A stretch of 64,000 nucleotides of DNA from the NCBI RefSeq assembly GCF_030463565.1, contig NC_134646.1:69767710-69831709 (forward strand). Reading direction: 5' to 3'. Under the pieces are notes generated by a model. It was not told the DNA's origin, did not search any database, and was given only the letters and a program-made list of their open reading frames with translations. This DNA comes from Pelecanus crispus (taxonomy: Eukaryota > Chordata > Aves > Pelecaniformes > Pelecanidae). The position numbers and the translations under genes were made by a program. Below, one piece after another: positions 24,101 through 35,999 of the stretch; positions within the stretch are counted from its first letter, which is position 1, and every line of letters starts with the position of its first letter.

Positions 24101-27100
24101 TTTCGTATCACAATGTAAAAAAACAAAACAAAAGCCCTGAGAAACAGTACCACAGACCTGACTCAGCTGTCTGTGATCTAGAAAGGGGTACTAAAGAATT
24201 GCAAAAATCTCCTTGTTAAAATTCTGCTCGTGAGTTAAGGAAAAGACCATAGTGACTTTTCTGTCTCTGTGACATTCCCTTTGTTTCTGGTTATTGCTAT
24301 AGCATGTCATCCCAAGGTGATTTATGGAATCACTTGGAATGATTCTAGATTTATAAGAATTCATTTGCAGAGCAGAGAAGGCTTTTTGCTTTTGGAATGG
24401 AAAAGAAAGTCCTAAATGATAGTTACAATCTTTAATTAAAAAAAAAAAAAATCTCCTACCTAACTGGTACTTTACAGTCTAGATCTACAAAGCCTATCAA
24501 AAGACTTCTTTCCCTTCCACAAATAATTCTTCCATTTCTAATCCAGATCCAAAGAACACTTTAATAGTGGTGTATCTTGTACTATATTTCAATAAATTAT
24601 GTGACTGAATGCAAAGTTATGTTAACGCTCACTCAGAGTACTTGGCTGAAATGTCACCTTTGCATTTCTTCCCCCGCATTGAACTGGTAAACCAGTTGTA
24701 CATGCAAATGAAATAATAAATATTTACCTGCTTACTGCCCTTCTGGTGAGTGCAGGTTTTTCTGGAGGAATGCGGGACAGACCTGGCAGTTGATTCAGTC
24801 CGTTCTGAAACCTTTGGCCCATGCCAGGGTGATTGAATAGTACCTGTGGCTTGCTGTGCTCTACCACAGATCATATTAAAGCTTAATGGACAAGACTATT
24901 GGAGGCAGTCTGGCCATGACCAGAAGATTCATGTGTTTGAATCTCACCTGTTTTCTGATTCATCTGTCAAAAATATGTCTGGGCTGTCTGTGTCCCTCTC
25001 AGTTGCTGTTCTTTTTGTATGAGCCATGCTGCTTGTCTTTCATTTGTTGAGCAGCACCCTTTCTTTCTCAACCTGCTTTCAGACCCAGACCTAGACCTCC
25101 TCCGACCTAACTCTTCTTGTCCTCTGGCCCTGGAAAGATTGTTAATAATATGGTGCTATGCTTTTCCTAGTGAAGTTCAGTAATGAATATTGTACTTCTC
25201 TGGCTCATTTCTTAGGCTTTCTGGAGCAGCACCCAAAAGACCAATATATTCGCAATTCTGAATTTTCCAGCTTTGATGTTAATTCTGTTGTAGATTTTTT
25301 TTAACAATAGCTAAAGAAGCTTCTTTCAGTATTATTCTGAAAATCATCATAATCATACATCCATCTTGCAAATGAATATGCTGTACAGTGGTATCATTCA
25401 AGAATGTCCTGAATAGTATATACATTGCACACATTGTGAATCATAACCCAAATATTTTATCTAGGGCATCTTTTGACTGTGCTTATGGGTGGATTGCTAT
25501 CTGGTGATCTAGTGATCTTCAGAGGAGAAAAGCTGCTTAACTGGAGAGAAAGAAAATAGGAAAAAAGGGAAAAAAAAAAAAAAGATAATGCCATCAAGAC
25601 TAAATGCTTCACCAATAGCTAATATCTGTGTCCACACAACTGATGCTACTTTTTAATCAATAATATGCACTGATAAAAATGAGGTTATGTATTCCAGTGT
25701 GGAAAATCCAAAATATTTACTCAACCGTCTGTTTGCTTTTATAGTAGCAACCAATCTAGACTTTTATTTGCAAACTGTGAACAAAGATGAAACACTAAAA
25801 TAGCTGTGAAGTTTCCTTTTTTTTTTTTCTTTTTCTTTTTGGAAATCCTTTCCACAACTGTCGGTTTAGTAAATGAACACATTTTTAAACTTTAGGTGTC
25901 ATACATGATAGCTGCATAAACTAGCCAGAGTCATTTCACTTACAGTAATGCCAGCAAAGCTCTGAGAACTAAAGTAGACCCTAAAGCTAGCTTTAATTGT
26001 CCTGGCCATGTGGGCACAAACATGGAGATACAGTGCCATCTCTTCTGCATTGCTTGGCCAGCCTGCCTGGAAAGAGAGATCAGGAAAGGACAGACTGGCA
26101 TAAACCCTCATGCTCGGTTCCTGGGAACACCATGAAAAAACAGATTCAAGCTCAATAATACTGTGGGCCAGCTAGCAGAGTAAGGAAAATATTGGCAAAG
26201 AAACAGCTTTGGTTTTAGAACAGCCTGGAGGCTTTTATTTTTGTTAGGCAGTAAGAGTAAAGATAGTTGATAGATGCTATTTAGGATAGTCAGCTTTGAT
26301 GCTCTCTTTCTAATGCTAAGGATTGCTTTAAGTAAATATTTTTATTTTTTATTTTTCCATAGAGGAACCTTCCTCAGGACTTAACAGATGGGTTAAGAAG
26401 GGTCACCTGGTGATGATCAGTAGAGTAACTCTTGGTTTTTTGGGAACATAATTTAGTGATGAGTGTGTAAAATTGGCCTGTGTGACCATCGTGTTTATAC
26501 AAAGGCCAAAACTGATATATGGCTAGAAGTGTGTTAATTGACCATTTTCCATGAGTTCTAATACAGAGAGGAGAAGGTGAAGGACAGAATCTACAAATAT
26601 ATCTCTTACAGCTGTAAAAGGAGACAATATTGCAGGGTCCCCCTCTAGCCCCCCAGTATGTAAGAAAACAGTACATGCATGAAAGCAAGCAAAACACTAT
26701 AAGCTTCTAGGATGGTCTGCAGCCAAAAAGTGGTGATTCTACTTACTGAAATAGAATAGGCAGTGTGTTCTCAACAGGACGATGTTGCCAAAAGGAGCAA
26801 CTGAATACATATTCTATAAAAAGTAAGGGTTTAGGTCCTGTGAATTTCTCGTAGTTGAATCCAATATCACTCAGGAGAGTGTAGAGCCTTGAAAATGCGC
26901 AAAACCAAAACCCTAGAAAATTCTGTTGTCACTTTTCCCTCCACACTCCCCACCTGATTTTGTCTAAGATTCGTATTTGAAATTTTAGTTAAAAATAATA
27001 CTATCAGCTGTATAAAAATAAAAAAACCCCAAGCAGCCAGAATTCCTTGACAGTAGTGCTATAAATAGAAAAAACATTTTTTTAAAAAACAGGTCTGATA

Positions 27101-27151
27101 TACCTAGTACTGTTTATTATGTTGTGTTCAAATTTGCATAGTGTTTTCTAC

Positions 27152-27168
27152 TTTTTTTTTTTTTTTTT
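27152..27168 (+). repeat. Poly-T run (T17)
   Basis: Simple homopolymer in the intron, with no recognisable retroelement body next to it on either strand. Confidence 0.9.
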
Positions 27169-27588
27169 AATCTGATTGTGGCAGACTTCTGGGAGGGATT
27201 TTCTGGGACTGGCTGACCTGCAGGACTACTTCTAAGCGTTTCATAAAAGATAACTAGGAAGAGCAAACTCCCTGTTGGCAGACTTCTGTTTGCCTTATAG
27301 GGGCTGGCATACCTTATGTTTAAAATTTGTAGGTGTCTGCATATCAAAAAAAATGAAAAATGGTGCATTGTTTGGTTTCATTGTCATATTTTAAACACTA
27401 ACTCCATTGTGCAGTGTCTGGATTACAAATAGACTGATTCATTGTCCTCTACTTGTGTCCTAATGTGCAAGCTCAGAGACCTCGACAGACATCCATTGAA
27501 GTTCATTAGCTCTGACTGTAGCTTCCAAGGCTGTTTGCTAATTGATAAAAATACTAAACAAAGCCTTAAAGAGATTGTCACCCCCACC

Positions 27589-27638
27589 AAAAAAAAAAAA
27601 AAAAAAAGAGAGAGAGAAAGAAAGAAAAGGAAAAAAGG
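27589..27638 (+). repeat. 50-nt uninterrupted purine tract
   Basis: Nineteen As are followed by AG, AAAG and A-rich purine repeats, with no pyrimidine from 27589 to 27638. It is preceded by the C-rich CCCCCACC. Homopurine-homopyrimidine tracts of this length can form triplex (H-DNA) structures. It also explains an otherwise odd lysine/arginine-rich open frame here. Confidence 0.9.
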
Positions 27639-27952
27639 CCTGGATGCCTGAGTTGAACTGCCAGACATGATCTGTTTAAATTCTCAAAAACAGTGAGATC
27701 TGCATAGGAACTCAGAAAGAGCATCTATAGACTGAACATTTTCTCACATGTCAGTGCTCTCACAGGCTGGCATGTCAGAAGAGGCTTTGCAGTTTTGGTT
27801 TTTAGGGTGTCACAAGCTAGCACAAGCGTGCAAGCCTTCTACGTTGCATGAAATCTTAAGAAAAACGGATCTCCTCAGATAAGAGTATGAAGGAAGTGGG
27901 TAAATTCTGCTGTTTCCCTTCCATCCATCCTCCATCTTGCTCCCATTCAGAA

Positions 27953-27995
27953 GATGGAAATTTAGATGGAAATTTACATTTAGATGGAAAATTTA
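27953..27995 (+). repeat. Three-copy tandem repeat of GATGGAAATTTA
   Basis: GATGGAAATTTA at 27953-27964, again at 27965-27976 with a CATTTA extension to 27982, and a third copy with one extra A at 27983-27995. A small local duplication, probably from replication slippage. Confidence 0.85.
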
Positions 27996-30900
27996 GACCT
28001 CAAACATTCTTTTCTGCATAAAAAATTTTGAAAGATCAGTTTGGGATGGGGTTGTGTGTTATGTTCTCATAGACCTTCACCTATGAAGTGATCTACCATT
28101 GAGAAGCTCTGCACACGCACACAAGTCTCTTTTCATGCCTGACTTCATCATAAATCTGGGGCCTAAATGGGGTTTTTCAGCACAGATTGCTGCAGTGAAG
28201 ATAACTTTTGCTATGGTCTTTATTGTCCTTGAGCTTTTAGAAGCCTTTCCCCTTTCTGTGCCTCATGTTCACACAACAATTCATTGTTTCAGCTGCAATC
28301 AGCAAAAATAAGCACTACGTTGGACTGGATGAATGGAAGGAGTGAAGCTCTCAAAGCTAGCAGTGAATCTTTAACATACAAATTACACGCTTCTTTCTTC
28401 AGCCTGTCCAACTGTTTTGGTGCCCCTGACGAGCTCATTGATGGGTCAGCATATCTCTCTCTTACAGTGAAACAATTTTTGGAGAATGTTCTAATCTGCC
28501 TGTCTAGGATCTTGTATTAACACTCATTGCCATTGTATCTGAGAACTTCCCAAGTGTCAGAACAACAATGATATCTCTCTCTTCCTTCCCAGCCGGGGAT
28601 GGAAACAGTTAGTTTGGTCTTCCTCGTAAGGGAACTGAAATGGGGTCAGAGAGCCAGGATGGTTAACAATATGGTTTTGTAACTTAGCTGGATGGGTGGA
28701 TTTCATACCCATTGTTGCTTTCTTCCTGCTTTGTGGTGGTTGCACACTCGCTTGCCAGCTTCCCTTCCTGGTCATTGGCACAACTCAAAAAAGGAAAGGA
28801 ACTCTCTAAGTGGCTGGTTGCAGAAGTGAGGTGGGAAGAGGGGAGATGTTGCATGAAGCAGACTGATAAGGAAGACACTTGATGACATGGTCAGATAGGG
28901 GAGCTTTGAAAGGCTGAAGTCAGATCTGCTGAGGAGGATTTATTGCAGCACCAAGAGGTCATGTATTTTTCTCTTATGAAGCCCCATAGGAATGGACTAC
29001 AGTGCAGAGAACTATGTGAAAAGCCTAATAGCAAGGAAGGAGAGTTAGTTCTCTCTCACAAACCTGTGGAGAGGGAGTCATACACTGAACTGTACGGGCA
29101 AATGTGTATGGTGGAGGTCATACAGCTGGGGGCAGGCCCCACCTTTTGCTGCAGTTGGGTGCTGTCTAGTAAATTCTTCTCCCAAAGGCAGCGACTTTAG
29201 CAGGGTCCTTCTAGTAGGCAGGTCATGCTGCCAGAAAGTGACCCTGAAAATATTTTTGGAGGGGGGGGGCGGTATTAAAAAATCTTCTGCTGAGAATATG
29301 AGAATATACTCCTGGCCAAAGGTTTTATTCATTTATTTAGGTCAAAAAACATTTTAGCAGCGTCCATGTAACCTTTGCATGAGAGGTCTGAGAGATTTCA
29401 TCCTTTACTCCCCTGAGATGGGCTTGATGGCAGAAGGGAAGCACCAGAGGAAAGACAAGGTGGTGCTGAGAGGCTCAGAGCTGGGGGACTGCAGGGTGCA
29501 GGATGGATCGGATTTGCCGCGTTAAGGCAGGACACAACATTGGCTCGAACACATCAGACATGCTGGTCGCATGGTCAGATCAGAGGAACGCCACATCCTC
29601 AAACATTAAGTTTTGTTAGGCTTTTCAGAGCATGTGAAATGCAGTGGGTTTGCATTTCTTCTTTGAGAAGATAATATTTCCGTGCAGTACGTGTCTACCC
29701 CAACCCTCCATACAAACAGCAAGAGTGGCACGACTAAGCGTAACACCGCAGCATTAGGCATGATGTTTCCACTATGGTCAGTAATTCTGCAGGATTCTTA
29801 ATGCAGTGTGTATTTACAGTATGAATTGCTGCCAGAACTACAGGCACGTTGTTGCTAGAACAGCAAACAGCAGAGAGCTAAAAATACCAAGGGCCAAAAT
29901 TTACTATTGGGTTAAATCTGAGAACTGTGTTAGTTTTTGAGGGACTCATGCATAACAAATTTACCAGCATACGCTGCTTAATGTCTGGCCATATGAGCCC
30001 TTTGCTTTCTCAGTTTTTGTAGTAAAGGATTCCTCCAAATCTACCTTATTTCTTTTTGGAAGGAAAGTGCCTGGCATTTAGAGCTTGCTCTTTCCCTCTT
30101 GTTTCTCCATTTATTTTTTAATCCTTCCTTGGTTCCTCTCACCTTTGGTTCACAAAAGCTGATGTCCTTAGTAGTCATCAATGCACAGGATGCCCCAGTG
30201 CTAGCTGGTGATTGATAGGTCCTTTACTGAACCCATGTTGTCTTTCTACATCCCCTTCCCTTTCCGTGTTTCATTTCCTTTTCCCCTTGACTACACAGTG
30301 GTTTCCAAAGTGGATGTCTTTGGCACTACTTTGCCTTTAAAAATACTTCAAATTTACATGTTTTGGGAGTTCTGGAAAGGAAAAGAGGATGGTTGAGGGC
30401 TTTTGTGTTCCTCTTATTTTCTGCTAGAGTTTGAATTTCCTTGAATTCCCATGGGAAAGAGAACAACTTACACAAGGAACAGCTTTGCCAGACTGACTGG
30501 GAGTTAGATCTTGGGAACTTGCAGAACTATTCACCTGTACTATGAATGCAGCAGTCAGAATATCTCCTATAATCTCCTTCACCTTGCAATTCAGACCTTT
30601 TGTTTCAGACTGCAAAAAATGTTTAGTTCAATATCAAAAGAGATGAGAAAATATAGGTATCCACCTCTTACTGGGCTTCTAAAGCTGCCAGAGAATGAAA
30701 AGCCTTACTTCTTGCAGCTGCCCATGCAGTGGTGTCATCTCTCGCTTTGCTGAGATTTGCATTATTCTGGAGAGCTCTGCCCAGCGTATGTTAGAGATAT
30801 TGTTCTGTAGGTATCTTCTGTCTCAGTTTCGCTAGCTAGACTCAACTCCACTCTCCCATTTTCCTTTTGACTTTGGATTTGGTTCATATATTTGTTCTTC

Positions 30901-33186
30901 CGTAAAGTGCAGCCAGAATATCAGAGGCAATTCTTTCCATATCACTCCCTATGATAGTCTCCCCGCAATGACCTAACAGTCTGGTTGGCTGGCAAAACCC
31001 CTCTTCTGACAATCATTTGCAATTGTTTAATTTATGTTACTGCAACTCTCTAAACAGTTTCCACACCCCCAAACTGGTTATATTTTCTATGTTTTCTGTT
31101 GAACTCTGCACTGTTCAAACTTGAAAGTCCCTGGTGCCGATGAGACACCTCTGGGAATGTAGAGTTTTTAAGCCAGCCCTTCTCCACCTCCATAACTCTA
31201 AGTGATAGCATGAAAGAAATGGAAAGCTGATTTATACAGCTCGAGAATGATTTAACTTTGCATAGAAATCTGTGTGTGGCTGTGATAGCAGAGAATTCTT
31301 ATGGGAGTGTGAACTAACCTGTGTAGTATTTTGGGCAAAACTACTGATGGCAGAAAAAAGAAGTGTCTCCTGACTACTCTATTTTCATGTGGCGGAAAAC
31401 CATGTTGGCCATTTCTTGTTGACTAAGATGCTGCCTTGATCTTTTTGGCCTTGGAGACCAAGAATAGAAGTACCAAGAACTTAACATGACTCAGTTACAG
31501 GCAGTTACTTGCTACACTGAATAACAGAATCTAGACCTTTTTTTTCTTCCTATCTACATATTAGCTTTGACTTAATAGTTCAGGAGGATGATCCAGAAAA
31601 TAGCTCTCATGCTTTAGTAATTTCAGCAGACTTTTATTTATATTCACAGAATTAAGTGCAGACTGAAGCTCACTCAGATAATAATTCCCTCACACATGCA
31701 CACATGTTTTCTACAGTCTATTGTATTTATTAGCATGTGTATTTAAAACAACACTACACAGAAATGCTAGTCCAAGCTTTTTTTCTTGGGTGTGATCCAG
31801 CTTAACCCTTCTCCCTGCAGTGGGCTGTTCCTACACACCATTCCCACAGGACTTTCTTCTCTTGAGAGCTGTTGTAATCTCCATAAGTATTAGGGTAAAC
31901 TAGCCCGATAACTAGTCATCAGTCAGCATTTTCCAGGTGGAACAACACCTGTTCATTTGGATGTGGGGAATACGCGGCAAAACTATCCCTGCTAGCCTGT
32001 GACAATAAATAATGTTTTGTTAGTTTTAAAATTAGTTTCCTAAAACATAGAAGGAACTGAGGAAAATTCTGGGTGTGTGGCTATTAAACACACTTGTCTT
32101 AGTCTGCATCAAAAGAGTTGATAAATGCTGATGCTACGCTGGTGTGATTACATAGGGAACACATAGCTGACCGATTGAAACAAGAAAAGGACCTGCCACA
32201 GAGAGGAGCATTTTGAATTTGGCTTCCTCCTTTAGGACTGAATGGCAGTTTTAGCGGGCAGAGTGCATAGACAAGAACACGATTAACTCTGCATACTCCT
32301 AACCTGCACAACATGGAATAAAATACATCAGCTTAAATGTTTTGTGTTAGCGGTTTCCCTAATGTGCCTTACGTTGACTTTGTGGTAGGCTAACAACATG
32401 CACACGGTCAGTTCCTGTCTGACTGATGTACAGCCACATGGTAGATGGTGGCAATTCGTTGTCTGGATCTGAACCCCAGGTAATGCAGCAAGAATGGCCT
32501 ATGTTTAGAGGACTGGGTTTGAAAACAGGGTTCCTTAAAGGCATTTCTTACAGGCACTTCTGCTGTAAGAGCTCTCTAAGATGAAGGTTCCCTAGCACTA
32601 TGTTGAACAGAGGTTAGTTGACAAAAAATAAGGAAACATCTTTACGAAGAGCTAACAATCCATTAGATAAAAAGCACTGCTTTGGAACCTGGAGAAAGAA
32701 TAAATACACCCGATAACCCTTGTTGCTCTCATAGCCCTATTTTTCACTCTTAAGAATCAGTCTGAGATTTCCAGACCATAACTGACTTTTCCAAGTCTAA
32801 CTAATATCTCCCCAAATACGTATTACATATGTTATATATAAATACATATAGTAAGAGCATATTTTACTCTTTGTCTGATTTTGTTGTTACCCTCCCTTGA
32901 GATGACAGAACATGGGGGAGATGACATAGCATCACTCATGTAATCCTACCATGATCCTTCATTAAGCAATCCAGAATGCCAAAAAAAAAGCAGGAGGAAA
33001 CTGTGTTTTATAGAAATTTTATCCCGGTGGTCACTCTCAGACATCCCTATTTAAGTCTTCAGCCTGTTGATCAGGGTTGGAGATCTGTTGTTCTACATGC
33101 CTTGGCTTTTACTCACCTCCTCTAGGCTGCCTCTGGATCATGTTAATTGATTTTGGTAGTGTTCTGTTTGTTTGTGTGGTTTGGTA

Positions 33187-33204
33187 TTTTTTTTTTTTTT
33201 TTTT
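33187..33204 (+). repeat. Poly-T run (T18)
   Basis: Homopolymer in the intron, preceded by GT-rich TTTGTTTGTGTGG sequence. No retroelement body is recognised. Confidence 0.9.
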
Positions 33205-34190
33205 AATCAGGCTACTTTAAATTAAAGTGTCTAATTCAGATTTAGTAATGTAAGTATCAGCAGTCAGATTTAAATATCTTGGCCATAATGTTCGTACTGC
33301 ACTGAAATATTGAATCTGTTCTCACTAACAAGGCAGTTTTTCACACATTAAAGGAATATGTCGAATGTTGGATCTGTTATATTCTTGAAGTGTTGGATCT
33401 CTCCCCTACTCAGAGCAGCAGTCCTCGTCATATATTGCAATTCAACAGCAAAATATTGAAACACTATTGAACCACATGGATTCTTCCCATGCTTCAGTCC
33501 TATAAAACAAGAAACAAAGCTCAATTTGTCCCTTGAGCCTGAGACAATAATTCATCAACGCTGTTAAAAAAGAATGCGTCTTAAAGTGCTAACATAATTT
33601 TTTAGCTTTATATGTCCTCTACGAATAATTGGGGGGAAATAAAACCCAACACCACCTAAAATAAGTGTATATACCATGCACTGCCTATTCCTTCCCTGTA
33701 TCTTTCCAGGTTTAGTGTATGGCACTGTCTGTGTCTCTGCTCAGAGCTTGTTCAAAACCAAATGCCCGTTAGATTTCTGTAAACTTTGTCTATACAGTCT
33801 CCTGGACCTCTACAGGAGGCATTTAATACACTGATAAATATCTCGGCTCTTTTCTAGTTAAATGATAGCGTTCTGTGCCTCAGTAAAACTGAGGTAATAA
33901 CTTATATCTTGACTAAAAAGTGGGATAGTTGGTACTTTAAGATACTATTTAGAAAAAAATAAAACTATATAAAATAGAATTTCTAGCAAAATAGTAGACA
34001 ATGCTGTACCAGACGTATCTTTAAAAAGCAACGTTACTGGATGATTGGACTTTTTTTTTTTAGAGTTAACAGTACCGAGTTGCACGTGTATATTGATGCA
34101 GTTTTCAAAGTCAATAAATAGTGCATCAGCTCCTGTATGGAAAGAGGATGTTGCAGAAATAATTATGACATGATGCGATAACGCCTTCTT

Positions 34191-34228
34191 AAAAAAAAAA
34201 AAAATTAAAAAAAGAAAGGAAAAAAGCA
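34191..34228 (+). repeat. A-rich simple sequence
   Basis: A14 followed by TT and a further A/G-rich stretch. Low-complexity sequence without a recognisable source. Confidence 0.85.
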
Positions 34229-35104
34229 AAGCAGAACAATACTGTAGTGTTCTGGCCATCAGGAAACCACGACAATGCCCCCACCTTTTTCCTGTGACTT
34301 ACCCAGAGTTCCTTCCAGGCAACACAGATAACTGATAATGCTGTGGACTGGATCCTGTGCCAAATGAAAATAGAGTAATTTTTTTGTTAAATTCATATCT
34401 GATAAAAAATGGATCTTAACAACACCCTTTCCACTCAGCTTTACAGCTCTTCTAGATAAAATACTTCTTTGTAGCCTTAAACAGTGCATTGTTTCCCAGT
34501 GCAAGTGTTACTTCAGCAGAGGACAAGCACAAAAAATTACTTTGTAATATCTCAGAAGCTAACTGTGATTGAATAACAAGGTTGTTCATTACTGAAGTTT
34601 TCTACTGAAGAAAAAAAATCTTTGGAGTTAGGTTTTACGATTCTCTGGGACTTGAATATTTCTGAAACAGCTAGGTGTACCAATAATGCTTTTCAAAGTG
34701 CATGTGACTTTGGGAAACCATCCCATCTCGCAATATTTGAAATGGAGATGTCGTCCTCTACATGTGAACGTTTGGGGTTGTACATGTGCCTTTATGGGCG
34801 CTCCCCTATTCTCTGTGCATCCATGGCTGTGTGTTTTACTGTCTCCCTCTGTGCGCTGGGCAGGGTGGAACTGGGGCAGCTCTGCAGCCAAGGTTGCAGC
34901 AGCACATGGGTTTTAGCCTTAGAGGTCCTTGGTGTCTCACCTCAAATAGAGCCACTGGTTTATCTGTTTAGGACTGGTGTTTGGGTAAAATCCCCCACCA
35001 GTGCAGGGCTCTGCAAGCGTGTCTTCAGGGAGTGCAGTGTGGATTAGGAGTTGGCTGGGGCATCAGGGTGCAAAGAAACTCTTTGCCTCCTTGCTGGGCA
35101 AGAA

Positions 35105-35207
35105 GGGGCCTCTCTGGTGCAGGTGAGTGATGGGGGGTCCGTGGGCGCTCGCTTGGCTCCCGTCAGTGCACACCCACAGTTACCTCGTGCTCTCCTTACA
35201 GGTAGGG
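35105..35207 (+). other. Donor/acceptor pair resembling a 79-bp mini-intron, acceptor fused to a weak donor
   Basis: GTGCAG|GTGAGT at 35122|35123 is a strong donor match. Seventy-nine bp later, a pyrimidine-rich stretch ends in TTACAG at 35201. That acceptor is itself followed by GTAGGG, a weaker donor, so 35201|35202 also has the recursive-site layout. The interval is GC-richer than its flanks. No coding frame continues across it, so it would be an exon junction of a non-coding transcript or a cryptic LDB2 exon. It may also be chance. Confidence 0.3.
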
Positions 35208-35955
35208 AACTCTCTATAGTCCCTTGTTCTTAGCTCTGCTCAGTTAATTTCCTCAGGCATTTTGCAGGGCTATTTATGCTTCAGCCTGTACTTAGCAGCC
35301 AAGTTTTTTTTTTTCTGACTGGCTACTAATGAAGAATAAGTCAATTTATCCTCATCAGTTAAATTATAAATACAGAGAAAACAGAGTAAAAAATTTCACC
35401 ACACGGAGATGGCTTCGCTTTTTTCCATTCCCTAAATCCTGGCTTATGTAAACTGAGATAAATATTTATAAAGAATGCTGGGCACAGTAACCCTCTTTTT
35501 TAAACTATTTAGATTAGCTTGTGAGATGTAACTATTGATAACACAGTTTGGTACCTTTGTAAATAGATTTACTCTGTACAGCTATGTCTTCCACTAGGTT
35601 TTAAAACAAATGTTGTGTTTTATTTGAGCTGTGTAAGAAAAGAACTTGTGAACCACCAAAAAACCAAAAGATGTCAGAAGAAGGTTAATTTTCATAGTAT
35701 ATATTGTGATTAAAAAAAAAAGACAATGCCTTGCTTACAGGCCAAAACTTGGCCCCAGACGAAATTGGATTAAAGGAGATAGGCAGGAGGGACTTGTCTG
35801 GACTGTGTGGAGGTCTTCTGTGCACCCAAAACATGTGCAGGATGCGAACGGGTGTCAATGCAGGTGTGCTGGTCTCCCCCCTCCTCAGCTGGTGTGTCGG
35901 TGGAGCTGTAGGGAATGAGGCAGCCGATCGGCTCAGTCGAAGCCTTTCTCGGAGG

Positions 35956-35997
35956 GGCTGATCCTGCTCCTGTTGAAATCAATGCCAGGGCTTCCTT
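35956..35997 (+). repeat. Degraded old dispersed repeat (GATCCTGCTCC...AATCAATG type)
   Basis: CTGATCCTGCTCCTGTTGAA followed by ATCAATGCCAGGGCTT resembles a motif I know as widely dispersed in bird and reptile genomes, where a similar sentence reads TTGAAATCAATGG. Related fragments appear near 55366-55432 and 63416-63440. I cannot name the family with certainty. Confidence 0.35.
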
Positions 35998-35999
35998 GT

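Larger units (their letters stand above)
21170..34600 (+). other. Intron 1 segment, no gene seen
   Basis: Long AT-rich non-coding stretch. It contains homopolymers near 24438, 25571, 27152 and 33187, a 50-nt pure purine tract at 27589-27638, a short tandem repeat at 27953-27995 and a G9 run at 29261-29269. Around 23010-23060 several TAAT-type cores cluster. Around 24915-24950 a sequence resembles a worn tRNA B box (TGTTTGAATCTC). No exon, RNA gene or clear mobile element is recognised. Confidence 0.5.

Noticed and set aside
24915..24955. tRNA gene or SINE with a B-box-like TGTTTGAATCTC
   Set aside because: No cloverleaf can be folded and the A box is missing; at most a worn fragment.
27442..27651. 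A frame ending in a long lysine/arginine tail
   Set aside because: The tail is just the purine tract at 27589-27638 translated; no real protein.
34622..35047. A 141-codon frame near the 35.1 kb splice-site pair
   Set aside because: It stops before the donor at 35122 and resembles no protein. Cysteine and leucine content follows base composition.
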